64,000 nt of DNA, taken from the NCBI GenBank assembly GCA_964474695.1, contig CAYYTK010000017.1, positions 29,388 to 93,387 of the forward strand, read 5' to 3'. This document shows, in pieces, positions 17,858-27,054 of this stretch (its first letter is position 1; each line of letters begins with the position of its first letter). The notes beneath the pieces were generated by a model that worked only from the letters and a program-made list of their open reading frames with translations, had not been told where the DNA came from and did not search any database. A program made the translations under genes and the position numbers. The DNA is from DAOUBP01 sp964474695 (lineage in GTDB: Bacteria; Chloroflexota; Anaerolineae; CG2-30-64-16).

Positions 17858-20425
17858 ATGACCGACGGAATCTCGCAAAGTGATATTGATTGGGCCTGCC
17901 GACAGATCGCCTGCTACAGTGAGCTCTATCCGAGATATCAGACCTATGCAACGGTCCTGAAGAACGTGCTCGATCAGGCAGTGCGCGGCCTGGCCCCACT
18001 CGCCACCGTAGAGACCCGACCGAAAAACATAGCCAGCTTCGCCGAAAAGATCATGCGCAAGAAAGACAAATACCGGGACCCGGTCAACCAGTTGACCGAC
18101 CTGTGCGGCGCTCGCGTCATTACCCACACCTACGCCGAAGTCGGATTGATCTGTGAGTTCATCGAGCAGCACTTCATCGTGGATGCTGCAAACAGCGTCA
18201 AGATCCACCAGCGGCTGAAGCCCAACGAGTTCGGGTATCGCTCGGTGCATTACGTCGTGCAGATCCCCCGTGGTGTTTTCACAAAAGAGCGTGAGGCTGT
18301 CGAGATCCCGGAGGATGTATACCCAGGACCGCAGGGGGCTCCCCCCATGAAAGCCGAGATCCAGGTGCGGACCCTGCTGGAGCACGCTTGGGCGGTGTTC
18401 AGCCACGAAAAAGCATACAAGGGCGCATTCGACATGCCAGCAGTGTGGGACCGCGAACTGAACGGCATTGCGGCCTTGCTGGAGGAGGCTGACCAGGCCT
18501 TCTCGCGCATCCAGGCTGGCTTGCGCGCCTACGCGGCCAGCTATGGCGCTTCCATGAAACCTGAGCAGGTTCGTAACGAAATCGCCCTGCTCCGCGTCGT
18601 GTGGGGATGCAGCAACTCAGATCTCGATGTGGCTTACCGCATTGCCAAGCTGGCTATGACCATCGAAGATTGGGACCAGGCGATTGAAATGCTTCGACCG
18701 CACAAGGAGGCCCTCAGCCAACCAATGCTGCGAGACCTGGGCATTTCGCTCACAAAGAAGTATGCGCAGGAGCCTCAGAGTATGGACTTCATAGAAGGCC
18801 GCGAACTCCTGGCCCGCGCGTGCGAGCTCAATCCCGCCGATGCCGATGCCTGGGCTTCCCGCGCCGGCGCCCACCGGGATGACCCGGCCACCCGACGCTT
18901 CTATTACCAACGCGCCTTTGTAGCTGACCCAACCGATCCATACGCTGTTAGCCGGCTTCTGGTCAGTGAGGTCTCGCGAGCGTGGGATCCTGCGGCGACC
19001 CAATCATCAGCCGCTGCGCCCAACCAGCCCATCGAGAGACAATACCTGCCTGCTGCACAGCTAATGGAACCCGCGATCAGAGCATCCATCCAGCGCTGCC
19101 GAAACCAGATCGCGGTAGGGACGAACATGCCATGGGCTTACTACAGCCTTGGCATGTTCCATCTGATGCTGCACGAGCCCTACGAAAGCCTGATTGACTA
19201 CGCCAAAGCGACCCAACTCAGCACGGCCCCCTGGATGATCAAGACCTCGCTGGATACCCTCCATGAGTTGGCACCTGTCCGCAGCTTTCTGCCCGGATAT
19301 GATTGGCTAGTGCGATGGCTCATCCTCGGATGGGCCACACTGTTCCCCGACAAAGCCCCCGTTGACCAAATGGCTGCGCTGCGCAGGTCGAGCGACGAGC
19401 CCATCTCAGCGCCAGTGCTTGTCATTGCAGGCGGCACGGATCCCAGTGTCGAAGAGAAGATGCAGACCTACCGAAAGTTCCTGCTGGACGGGCTTAAGGA
19501 CTATGCGGGCACCATCATCTCGGGCGGCACGCTTGCAGGGATCGCGCGACTCGTCGGCGATGTACAAGAGGCCGCAGGCGATAGAGTCAGAACCACCGGC
19601 TACATACCTGCAGAAGCAGAGGATCTTCCACTCGACTCCCGGTATCGCGAGCTCCGAACGACAGAAGGACGCGATTTCAGTGCGCTCAAGGTCGCTCAGT
19701 ACTGGATCGACCTTGTGCTATCGGGCGTCCGCCCCCAGCAAGTCAAGGTCATCGGGATCAACGGCGGGCGTATCTCCGCAGTAGAATATCGCTTGGCCCT
19801 GGCCCTAGGCGCACAGGTCATCGTCGTTGAGGGCAGTGGCCGGGCCGTCGATGACTTGCTCAAGGATCGCAACTGGGCCGACGAACCCAATCTACTCCCA
19901 ATTCCGGCCGACGCAATAGTCCTCGGGGGTCTTGTCGGTGCCAAGCGGCCGATCATTGATAAGAATCAGCGCGAAGACCTGGGACGCGCCATCCACGCGG
20001 CATACTGCCAGACACAGGCGATTGAGCGGGCCAGGGCAGACCCGTCCACGGTTGGCTGGGATAGCCTGGCGGAGAACCTCCGGGAGTCGAATCGCCAGCA
20101 GGCCGATCACATTGAAAAGAAGGTGGCGCAGATCGGCTGCTCCATTTGCGCTGCCGGAGAGACAGAAAACCCCGTCATGGAGTTCAGCAAAGAAGAGGTC
20201 GAGGCCATGGCCGAGATGGAGCACGGCCGGTGGATGGCCGAGCGTCTGCAAGCTGGATGGCGGCGCGGCACGCCCAAGGATGTGGCGAGGAAAACTAGCC
20301 CGTACCTTATGCCGTGGTGGGAACTTGACGAGGACGTGAAGGAGTGGGATCGTGTCACCGTGCGCCAGATTCCGCAGTTACTGGCGGAAGTCGGACTGCA
20401 GGTGCGGCGAGATCGTCCTACGTAG
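17858..20425 (+). CDS. RelA/SpoT-type synthetase fused to SLOG and RyR domains
   Basis: 855 residues, ATG after GGAGG. Residues about 10-190 are a RelA/SpoT (p)ppGpp synthetase domain with expected catalytic features: RPKNIASFAEKI (Arg and Lys of the ATP site), LTDLCGARV (metal-binding Asp), NEFGYRSVHYVV (substrate Tyr) and AEIQVRT (catalytic Glu). There is no HD hydrolase, TGS or ACT domain. A TPR-like helical region follows (230-450). Residues about 521-671 form a Rossmann-like SLOG domain (VLVIAGGTDPSVEEK; GINGGRISAVEYRLALALGA). The C-terminus (about 700-850) is a RyR domain matching that of the preceding gene. The sequence predicts a ligand-controlled nucleotide pyrophosphokinase. Whether it makes ppGpp, ppApp or another product, and what it senses, are unknown. 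Confidence 0.85.
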   Translation: MTDGISQSDIDWACRQIACYSELYPRYQTYATVLKNVLDQAVRGLAPLATVETRPKNIASFAEKIMRKKDKYRDPVNQLTDLCGARVITHTYAEVGLICEFIEQHFIVDAANSVKIHQRLKPNEFGYRSVHYVVQIPRGVFTKEREAVEIPEDVYPGPQGAPPMKAEIQVRTLLEHAWAVFSHEKAYKGAFDMPAVWDRELNGIAALLEEADQAFSRIQAGLRAYAASYGASMKPEQVRNEIALLRVVWGCSNSDLDVAYRIAKLAMTIEDWDQAIEMLRPHKEALSQPMLRDLGISLTKKYAQEPQSMDFIEGRELLARACELNPADADAWASRAGAHRDDPATRRFYYQRAFVADPTDPYAVSRLLVSEVSRAWDPAATQSSAAAPNQPIERQYLPAAQLMEPAIRASIQRCRNQIAVGTNMPWAYYSLGMFHLMLHEPYESLIDYAKATQLSTAPWMIKTSLDTLHELAPVRSFLPGYDWLVRWLILGWATLFPDKAPVDQMAALRRSSDEPISAPVLVIAGGTDPSVEEKMQTYRKFLLDGLKDYAGTIISGGTLAGIARLVGDVQEAAGDRVRTTGYIPAEAEDLPLDSRYRELRTTEGRDFSALKVAQYWIDLVLSGVRPQQVKVIGINGGRISAVEYRLALALGAQVIVVEGSGRAVDDLLKDRNWADEPNLLPIPADAIVLGGLVGAKRPIIDKNQREDLGRAIHAAYCQTQAIERARADPSTVGWDSLAENLRESNRQQADHIEKKVAQIGCSICAAGETENPVMEFSKEEVEAMAEMEHGRWMAERLQAGWRRGTPKDVARKTSPYLMPWWELDEDVKEWDRVTVRQIPQLLAEVGLQVRRDRPT

Positions 20426-20533
20426 GAATTTGCCACTTCCATAGATGGCAGTCTCGATACTGCGACCAAATGCTGTTCATGTCAGGTCTCGGAATCGTAG
20501 ATTCGCAACAGCAGGCAAGGGGGGTAGAAGCGC

Positions 20534-21646
20534 ATGACTATGCCCATCCATCGCATCGGCGTCCTCACCGGTGGCGGCGACTGTTCCGGCCTCAACGCCG
20601 TCATCCGCGCGGTCGTCAAGACCGCTATCACCCGCCACGGCTGGGAGGTGATCGGCATCGAAGACGGCTACGAAGGGCTGATCCTCCCCGGTAAGACGCG
20701 GCCTCTGGGCCTGGCGGACGTCCGGGGCATCCTCCCACGCGGAGGTACGATCCTCGGCACAACCAACCGCGCCGACCCGTTCCATTACGAGGTGGAGGTC
20801 CAGGCCGACGGTCAGACCAGGATCGAAGTACGGGATGTCTCGGACCAAGTCATGGCCCGGGTGGCTGAACTGGGGCTGGACGCGCTGGCGATCATCGGCG
20901 GCGACGGATCACTGCGCATTACGGTCGAGCTCATCGCCAAAGGGCTGCAAGCAGTCGGCATCCCCAAGACCATTGACAACGACATCGCGGGCACCAACGT
21001 CACTTTCGGCTTTGACACGGCGGTCAATACGGCCATGGAGGCGTTGGACCGCCTGCATACGACCGGCTCAAGCCACCACCGGGCCATGATCCTGGAGGTG
21101 ATGGGGCGCGACGCGGGCTGGATCGCGCTGCATGCTGGCATCGCAGGCGGCGCCGATGTGATCCTGATCCCCGAAATCCCTTACGATATCCGGGCCGTGG
21201 CGGCCAAGGTGCAGGAGCGCAGCCAGCGCGGCACTCGTTTTAGCATCCTTGTGGTGGCCGAAGGCGCGCGACCCAGGGATGGCGAGGCGCTGTACCTGGC
21301 GGAGCGCGACCTTGGCGGCGCGCGGCGGCTGGGCGGCATCGGCGAAACGGTCGCGGCGCAGCTCAAGGCACTGCTGGATGTCGAGGTACGCGTCACGGTG
21401 TTGGGGCACGTGCAGCGCGGCGGCTCGCCATCGGCTTTCGACCGGCTCCTGGCCAGCCGCTTCGGCGCTTACGCCGTCCAACTCATCGCAGAAGGCACAC
21501 TCGGCCACATGGTCGCACTGCGCGATGACCTGCTGGTGGCGGTACGGCTGGAGGAGGCTGTAGGTCATCAGAAGTTGGTGCCGCTGGACAGTGATGTACT
21601 GGCGACTGCGCGTGGGTTGGGAGTGTGCGTGGGGGAAGCAGGATGA
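20534..21646 (+). CDS. pfkA: 6-phosphofructokinase
   Basis: 370 residues, start ATG 20534 after AAGGGGGGTAG; an in-frame ATG two codons later is also possible. Motifs of the PfkA family are complete: GVLTGGGDCSGLN (nucleotide-binding start), IIGGDGS, PKTIDNDIAGTN with the catalytic Asp, and a GHVQRGGSPSAFDR motif that binds the sugar phosphate. Gly in GGDGS is the ATP-using form, while Lys in PKTIDND is more usual in pyrophosphate-using enzymes, so this is a mixed-type enzyme whose phosphoryl donor cannot be called with certainty. It phosphorylates fructose 6-phosphate in the cytosol. It sits among signalling genes on the same strand; chance placement or a metabolic output are both open. Confidence 0.92.
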   Translation: MTMPIHRIGVLTGGGDCSGLNAVIRAVVKTAITRHGWEVIGIEDGYEGLILPGKTRPLGLADVRGILPRGGTILGTTNRADPFHYEVEVQADGQTRIEVRDVSDQVMARVAELGLDALAIIGGDGSLRITVELIAKGLQAVGIPKTIDNDIAGTNVTFGFDTAVNTAMEALDRLHTTGSSHHRAMILEVMGRDAGWIALHAGIAGGADVILIPEIPYDIRAVAAKVQERSQRGTRFSILVVAEGARPRDGEALYLAERDLGGARRLGGIGETVAAQLKALLDVEVRVTVLGHVQRGGSPSAFDRLLASRFGAYAVQLIAEGTLGHMVALRDDLLVAVRLEEAVGHQKLVPLDSDVLATARGLGVCVGEAG

Positions 21647-21685
21647 GCGAAGTGCAGATCCCTCCGCACTTAAACGGCACGTGGT

Positions 21686-24600
21686 GTGACGATGGATGGA
21701 CAAATGACGAGTATATTCCTCTCCTATGCACGCGATGATGACGAGCCATTCGTCCGGCGGCTGTACGACGACCTGACCGAGGCCGGATTCACCGTCTGGT
21801 TCGACCGCGTCTCCATGCCGAGCCGTGCGCTCACCTTCCTGCAGGAAATCCGCGACGCCATCGCCGCTTCCAACCGCCTCCTGCTCGTGGTGGGACCGAA
21901 AGCCGTCGCCTCGGACTACGTGGCGGCTGAGTGGCGCTGCGCGCTGGAGCTGTGCCTCGCGGTCACGCCGGTGCTACGGCTGGGCGACTACAACCTGGTG
22001 CCCCCTGAGCTGTCGGTGCATCACTGCCCCGATGCCCGGCCAGAGCGCCCCTACGCCGACGCGCTAGCTGAGCTGCTGCGCGTCCTGGCCGAGCCGGTGC
22101 CGCCCCTGGCGGCGCTACACGGCGTGCCATCGTTGCCCGCGCACTTTCTGCCCCGGCCGACCGACCTGGCTTTCCTGGACGAGGCCGTGCTGGCGGACGT
22201 GCGCGGGCCGACGGTCATCACCTCGGCCAGGCAGACCACGGCGCTGCAAGGGATGGGCGGCGTGGGCAAGTCGGTATTGGCCGCGGCCTTTGCGCGGAGT
22301 TGCGGCGCGCGCCGCGCGTTCGGCGACGGCATCGTCTGGCTGACCCTGGGCCAGCAGCCCGATCTGCTGCGGGTGGCGTTGGCGCTGGCTGCGGCGCTGG
22401 GGGACGACTTGGCCGAGTACACCGACCTGCAACGCGCCCGGAACCGCTTGCCGAAGCTGCTGGACGACAAGAAGTGCCTGCTGGTGCTCGACGACGCCTG
22501 GGACGTGGCCCACGCCGAGCTCTTCGCCAACAGCCTTGGCCCGCGCTGCCGGCTGCTGGTGACCACGCGCGACGGCGGGCTGGCGGCCGCGCTGGGCGCA
22601 CAGGAGCGTCGGCTGGACGTGCTGGAGCTGGATGCGGCCTTGAGCCTATTGGCAGACTGGTCGGGCAAGGCCAGCGAAACCCTGCCGTCCGAGGCGTGCG
22701 AGGTGGCCGCCGAGTGCGGCTACCTGCCCTTTGCGCTGGCGTTGTGCGGCGCAATGGCCCGCGACGGCGCGCCTTGGGCCGACCTGCTGGACGCGCTACG
22801 TGAGGCCGATCTGGCGTTCTTGCAGGCGCAGTTCCCCAACTACCCCTACCCCGACGTGCTGCGGGCACTGAAGGTCAGTGTGGACGCTCTGGCCGCCAGC
22901 GACCCGAACTGGGCGAGGCACTACCAGGAGCTGGCCGTTTTCCCACCTGACGAGGCAGTGCCCGAAGCTGCGATCGTCCAGTTGTGGGTGCACACCAACG
23001 GCCTCAACGAACGAACCGCGCGCCAACTGCTGACGACCCTGGGCCGCAAGTCGCTGGTGCGGCTGGAGGGCCAGGCGCCGCACCGCCGCGTGGCCCTGCA
23101 CGATCTGCAACACGACTACCTGCGCGCCGCGCTGCGCGACCTGACCGGCCTGCACGCTGAGCTGCTCGCCGCGTACCGGGAGAAGTGTCCCGAAGGCTGG
23201 CACGCCGGTCCGAACGACGGCTACTTCTTCGAACGGCTGACGTGGCACCTGGCCCTCGCCGGTCGGGCTGCTGAGCTGCGCGATCTCCTGCTCGACTACC
23301 GCTGGATTCGAGCGAAGCTGGGGGCCTCCGGGCCGGCCGCGCTGATCGCGGACTACGATGTCGCGTTCGACCTTGCCGCGCCCCGTGGGGCCGGCGATGA
23401 GACGGTGCGGCCGGTGCAGGGCGCGATCCGGCTGTCGGCGCATGTGCTGGCGCGGGATGTGGAGCAGCTGCCATCGCAGATCACCGGCCGGCTGCTGGCG
23501 CGGCGGGAGGAGGAGATAGAAAAACTGCTGCAGCAAGTGCGCGACGAGACAAAGACGCCGTGGCTGCGACCCCTGGCGCCGACCCTGGACGCCCCTGGCG
23601 GCGCGCTGGTGCGCACGCTGACCGGCCATACCAGTGGCGTCCTGGCTGTGGCGCTCACGCCAGACGGACGGCAGGCAATCTCTGCATCGGGGGACAAGAC
23701 GCTTAAGGTATGGGACTTGACAAGCGGGAAGGAGTTGCGCACCCTGGCCGGTCATACCAATGACGTCACGGGCGTAGCGCTTACGCCAGACGGCCGACTG
23801 GCCATCTCCACATCTGAGGACACGCTCAAAGTGTGGGACGTGGCAAGCAGCCAGGAATTACGCACTATAACATGCCATGACGGCTGGATCAAAGCCGTGG
23901 CATTGACACCGGACGGTAGGTTGGCGGTCTCCGCCTCGTGGGACAGCACGCTCAAAGTGTGGGACGTGGCAAGCGGCCAGGAGTTACGCACCCTAGCCGG
24001 CCATGTCGGGACAGTCGAGGCCGTGGCGTTGACACCAGACGGCCGGTTGGCGGTCTCCGCATCGGAAGATGAAACGCTTGAGATTTGGGACGTGGCAAGC
24101 GGCCAGAGGTTGCGCACCCTGGCAGGCCACACCGGGTGGGTCTGGGGCGTGGCGATCACAGCGGATGGGCGGCTGGCCGTCTCGGCATCATGGGATAACA
24201 CGCTTAAGGTGTGGGACATAGCGACCGGGAAGGAACTGCACACTCTGGTCGGTCATTCAAAGGGTGTCAAGGCCGTGACGCTCTCTCCCGATGGCCGGTT
24301 GGCCATCTCGGGCTCAGACGATAGGACGCTCAAGGTGTGGGACGTGGCCAGCGGGCAGGAGCTATGCACGCTCGCAGGCCATGCTGGTCCGATCACCGCC
24401 GTGGCAGTGACGCCGGACGGTAGGTTGGCCGTCTCTGCATCGTGGGACCAGACGCTCAGGGTGTGGGACGTGGCCAGCGGGCAGGGGCTGCGTGCCCTGA
24501 CCGACCATGCCGGGGCGGTCACCACAGTGGCGCTCACATTAGATGAACGACTAGCCGTCTCGGCTTCAAGCGATATGACGCTGAAGGTCTGGGATGTGGC

Positions 24601-25765
24601 CAGTGGGTCAGAGTTGAAGACCCTAGAAGGCCATGCCGGCCAAATCACGGCCGTGGCCCTCACGCCAGACGGCCGGCTGGCCGTCTCCGCATCGAACGAC
24701 CATACGCTCAAGGTGTGGGACGTGGCCAGCGGGCAAGAGTTACGCACGCTGGAGGGCCATACCGAAGGTGTTCGAGCCGTGGCCCTCACGCCAGACGGCC
24801 GGCTGGCCGTCTCCGCATCGAACGACCATACGCTCAAGGTGTGGGACGTGGCCAGCGGGCAAGAGTTACGCACGCTGGAAGGCCACAGTGGTGCAATTAC
24901 CGCCATCGCACTCACAGCAGATGGGCAGCTGGCTGTCTCCGCATCGAGTGACCATACACTCAAGGTGTGGCAGATTTCGGCGCCGCATGATCTGAACCGC
25001 GTTCGCCGATGGCAGGCCCAAGAACCTTATGCGGACGTGGCCACAGGGATGGAAATGCACACCCTGGACGGCCATAGTTGGTGGGTCGAAGCCGTGGCAC
25101 TCACAGCAGACGGCCGCCTAGTCGTCTCCGCATCGTTCGATGAAACGCTTAAGGTATGGGATTTGGCGAGCGGCCAGGAGCTACGCACCCTGGCCAGCTA
25201 TGCCTATGGGGCAACCTCCGTTGCACTCACACCGGATGGCAGGTCGATCATCTCCGCATCGAACGACCATACGCTTAAGGTGTGGGACGTAGCGAGTGGA
25301 ACGGCGCTACGGACTCTGGCAGGTCGTGCCAATGGAGTCCGAGCGGTGGCGATCACACCGGACGGCCGACTGGCCATCTCCGCATTGCAAGACAAAACGC
25401 TCAAGGTGTGGGACGTGGCCAGCGGGAATATGCGCGCATCGTATATAAGCGAAGGGCTGGCCACGTGTTGCCCGTCGAGTGGAGCCGACGGACTCTTGCT
25501 GATGGGCGACGCAAGCGGGCGCGTACACTTTCTGCGCTTGGAGAACGTGGCCTTCGGGCCGACAATCATCACTGCGTGGCAAGCACCTGCGGCTCTCGAT
25601 GTGGCCTTCGGCTGCACCCACTGCCGCACCTGGTCCGAGGTCCCCGCGTCGACGCTGGGCACGGAACTGCCCTGCCCCCGCTGCGGCAAGCCGGTCAAGC
25701 TCAACCCATTCGTGATCGAGGCGGACTGGCGGCCGGTGGCGGCCGCGTGGCGAGGTGAACGTTAA
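21686..25765 (+). CDS. TIR-NB-ARC-WD40 protein with C-terminal zinc ribbon
   Basis: 1359 residues from GTG 21686; in-frame ATGs at 21692 and 21704 are alternatives and the last gives the most natural start (MTSIFLSYARDD). TIR about 8-110; NB-ARC ATPase with P-loop GMGGVGKS (189-196), Walker B LLVLDDAWD (264-272) and LLVTTRDG sensor; winged-helix and linker; 14 WD40 blades (645-1251), exactly two seven-blade propellers; then a CTHCRTW...CPRCGK zinc ribbon (1309-1338). This is the layout of plant-type resistance proteins and of bacterial STAND defence proteins: propeller binds a trigger, the ATPase oligomerises, TIR acts. Several blades are almost identical at DNA level (see repeat entry), implying recent duplication. 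No membrane helix. Confidence 0.9.
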   Translation: MTMDGQMTSIFLSYARDDDEPFVRRLYDDLTEAGFTVWFDRVSMPSRALTFLQEIRDAIAASNRLLLVVGPKAVASDYVAAEWRCALELCLAVTPVLRLGDYNLVPPELSVHHCPDARPERPYADALAELLRVLAEPVPPLAALHGVPSLPAHFLPRPTDLAFLDEAVLADVRGPTVITSARQTTALQGMGGVGKSVLAAAFARSCGARRAFGDGIVWLTLGQQPDLLRVALALAAALGDDLAEYTDLQRARNRLPKLLDDKKCLLVLDDAWDVAHAELFANSLGPRCRLLVTTRDGGLAAALGAQERRLDVLELDAALSLLADWSGKASETLPSEACEVAAECGYLPFALALCGAMARDGAPWADLLDALREADLAFLQAQFPNYPYPDVLRALKVSVDALAASDPNWARHYQELAVFPPDEAVPEAAIVQLWVHTNGLNERTARQLLTTLGRKSLVRLEGQAPHRRVALHDLQHDYLRAALRDLTGLHAELLAAYREKCPEGWHAGPNDGYFFERLTWHLALAGRAAELRDLLLDYRWIRAKLGASGPAALIADYDVAFDLAAPRGAGDETVRPVQGAIRLSAHVLARDVEQLPSQITGRLLARREEEIEKLLQQVRDETKTPWLRPLAPTLDAPGGALVRTLTGHTSGVLAVALTPDGRQAISASGDKTLKVWDLTSGKELRTLAGHTNDVTGVALTPDGRLAISTSEDTLKVWDVASSQELRTITCHDGWIKAVALTPDGRLAVSASWDSTLKVWDVASGQELRTLAGHVGTVEAVALTPDGRLAVSASEDETLEIWDVASGQRLRTLAGHTGWVWGVAITADGRLAVSASWDNTLKVWDIATGKELHTLVGHSKGVKAVTLSPDGRLAISGSDDRTLKVWDVASGQELCTLAGHAGPITAVAVTPDGRLAVSASWDQTLRVWDVASGQGLRALTDHAGAVTTVALTLDERLAVSASSDMTLKVWDVASGSELKTLEGHAGQITAVALTPDGRLAVSASNDHTLKVWDVASGQELRTLEGHTEGVRAVALTPDGRLAVSASNDHTLKVWDVASGQELRTLEGHSGAITAIALTADGQLAVSASSDHTLKVWQISAPHDLNRVRRWQAQEPYADVATGMEMHTLDGHSWWVEAVALTADGRLVVSASFDETLKVWDLASGQELRTLASYAYGATSVALTPDGRSIISASNDHTLKVWDVASGTALRTLAGRANGVRAVAITPDGRLAISALQDKTLKVWDVASGNMRASYISEGLATCCPSSGADGLLLMGDASGRVHFLRLENVAFGPTIITAWQAPAALDVAFGCTHCRTWSEVPASTLGTELPCPRCGKPVKLNPFVIEADWRPVAAAWRGER
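24650..24880 (+). repeat. two nearly identical 126-bp WD40 units
   Basis: About 100 bases are identical between the unit starting near 24650 and the one 126 bases later, encoding two successive blades with SASNDHTLKVWDVASGQEL. Other blades in the gene are similar but show many silent differences, so this pair is the youngest duplication or a gene-conversion product. Confidence 0.85.
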
Positions 25766-25808
25766 TCTCAGGTCTTTCCACGCAGGAGCAGGACAAAAAC
25801 CCTGGCTT

Positions 25809-25837
25809 TTGACGCTGATGGAGCCATACGGTATAAT
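25809..25837 (+). promoter_or_regulatory. sigma-70-type promoter of the HNH-HerA operon
   Basis: TTGACG (25809-25814), a 17-base spacer and a perfect TATAAT (25832-25837), ending about 90 bases before the HNH-like gene on the same strand. This is the best match to a housekeeping promoter that I see in the window, and it indicates that the four genes downstream are transcribed independently of the TIR gene before them. Confidence 0.75.
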
Positions 25838-25926
25838 CTTGACCTGACCTTTGTAATTGTATTCTGCCTCCGGCTTGTCCCGAGAGTCCTGGCAACCTCG
25901 ATATATAGCAGGCATAAGAGGGCCCG

Positions 25927-26571
25927 ATGATGAGCAGTGGTGATGTTGTCGAGTATAGCCGCAAGGTGGGCCGCATCGTGTACGATAGCTACGGCAAAGC
26001 ACCTAAGGACGGCGGCTGGTCCTTTAGTGCCGACGGTACGCTGGAAGAAAACGTATACAAGGTCGAAATCACGCCGAACGGCGATATCTTTGGCCGCCAC
26101 GGGGACCTTAAGGACTATACTAAAGCTATCGGCCTTTCCGGTCAGCGAGCCGAAGGCATCGCGAACCTCGAATCCCATCACCTTATTCCGGCGGAGATAC
26201 TCGAACAGATAGGGATCGCCAAAGAAGACGGTATCGCTGTTGCTGTAGACTCCGTCGGCCATATGAAAGATATCCACGGTAACGGTGGCCTGGTTAAGGG
26301 TCTTCTCTTCACTGACATCGACCAACTCAAAAACTACTACAAGGAAACTTACGCCAGCCTGGGAGCACCCGAGTGGGCTGACAAGGTGGACGAGTACATC
26401 GAGGCCAACCGCGACACGTTTACGAAAGGCCTGGCTGCGATCGCCGATCAACTGGAAGCTGGCCAGCCGGACCCACTGGCCGAACCCGCCATGGATGAAG
26501 TACAGGATGCTTCCGATGCCTTGGAAGCAGGCGGCGATGCAGTGAAGGACGTTGGCACTGATAAAGTATGA
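25927..26571 (+). CDS. HNH/AHH-like nuclease-toxin candidate
   Basis: 214 residues. Start is one of two consecutive ATG codons after AAGAGGG. The centre contains ESHHLIPAEILEQIGI (residues 82 on), followed about 25 residues later by GHMKDIHGNGG. A paired-His HHLIP motif with a later H...HG is typical of the HNH/AHH group of endonucleases common in polymorphic toxins. The last 50 residues are acidic, Ala-rich and probably disordered. It opens an operon that ends in a HerA ATPase, a pairing seen in defence systems where HerA loads or powers a nuclease. Nuclease function is inferred from the motif; a catalytic screen would decide it. No immunity gene of known type is adjacent, although the next gene is a small membrane protein. 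Confidence 0.6.
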   Translation: MMSSGDVVEYSRKVGRIVYDSYGKAPKDGGWSFSADGTLEENVYKVEITPNGDIFGRHGDLKDYTKAIGLSGQRAEGIANLESHHLIPAEILEQIGIAKEDGIAVAVDSVGHMKDIHGNGGLVKGLLFTDIDQLKNYYKETYASLGAPEWADKVDEYIEANRDTFTKGLAAIADQLEAGQPDPLAEPAMDEVQDASDALEAGGDAVKDVGTDKV

Positions 26572-26649
26572 TATTTGACCCCGAGGGAGTTTGACGTGGA
26601 AAAACGACCACCCATCTTCTCACTACTCCTATTCCTGGAGGAGTTCGCT

Positions 26650-27042
26650 ATGTGGCAGCCAGGAACCATAAACACCATCGTCGAGCGCTTTCTCCAGCTG
26701 GCGCTTAAGTCGACACCGGACGTTTCCCAATGGTTGACCCTGCTTAATCCGGGCCTATCTATCCTCCTGTTTCTGGTCACAGTGGGGGCGACAGTTGGGT
26801 ATGTGCACTCGCTGCTCTACAACTCCATCAGCCCCGGCCTGATTCTCTTCATGAACCGACACTCTATCATCCGCTTCATCCTGGCCGGCCTGGTCGCTTT
26901 CTGGCTCTTGCGCCAGCTGATGGCGACGCTTTCGGGCGACGTGGGCAGCCTGATGGACCTGTATATCGACAAGTCCTTCTGGACAATGCTCTTCGTGGGG
27001 ATTGCGGCATACAAGTTCGTGTCCCCATCTCGCCAGGATTAG
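26650..27042 (+). CDS. small integral membrane protein of the HerA operon
   Basis: 130 residues from ATG 26650, chosen because GGAGGAG ends six bases upstream. A GTG at 26596 with its own GAGGGAG site would add 18 residues and cannot be excluded. Three hydrophobic segments are visible: one starting at NPGLSILLFLVTVGATVGY, one at SIIRFILAGLVAFWLL and one near FWTMLFVGIAAYKF. No family recognised. It is followed after 12 bases by the next gene, whose binding site AGGAGG overlaps this gene's end. In this operon it could anchor the HerA complex at the membrane, act as an effector, or protect the host from the nuclease. Confidence 0.62.
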   Translation: MWQPGTINTIVERFLQLALKSTPDVSQWLTLLNPGLSILLFLVTVGATVGYVHSLLYNSISPGLILFMNRHSIIRFILAGLVAFWLLRQLMATLSGDVGSLMDLYIDKSFWTMLFVGIAAYKFVSPSRQD

Positions 27043-27054
27043 GAGGTAGGTGCC

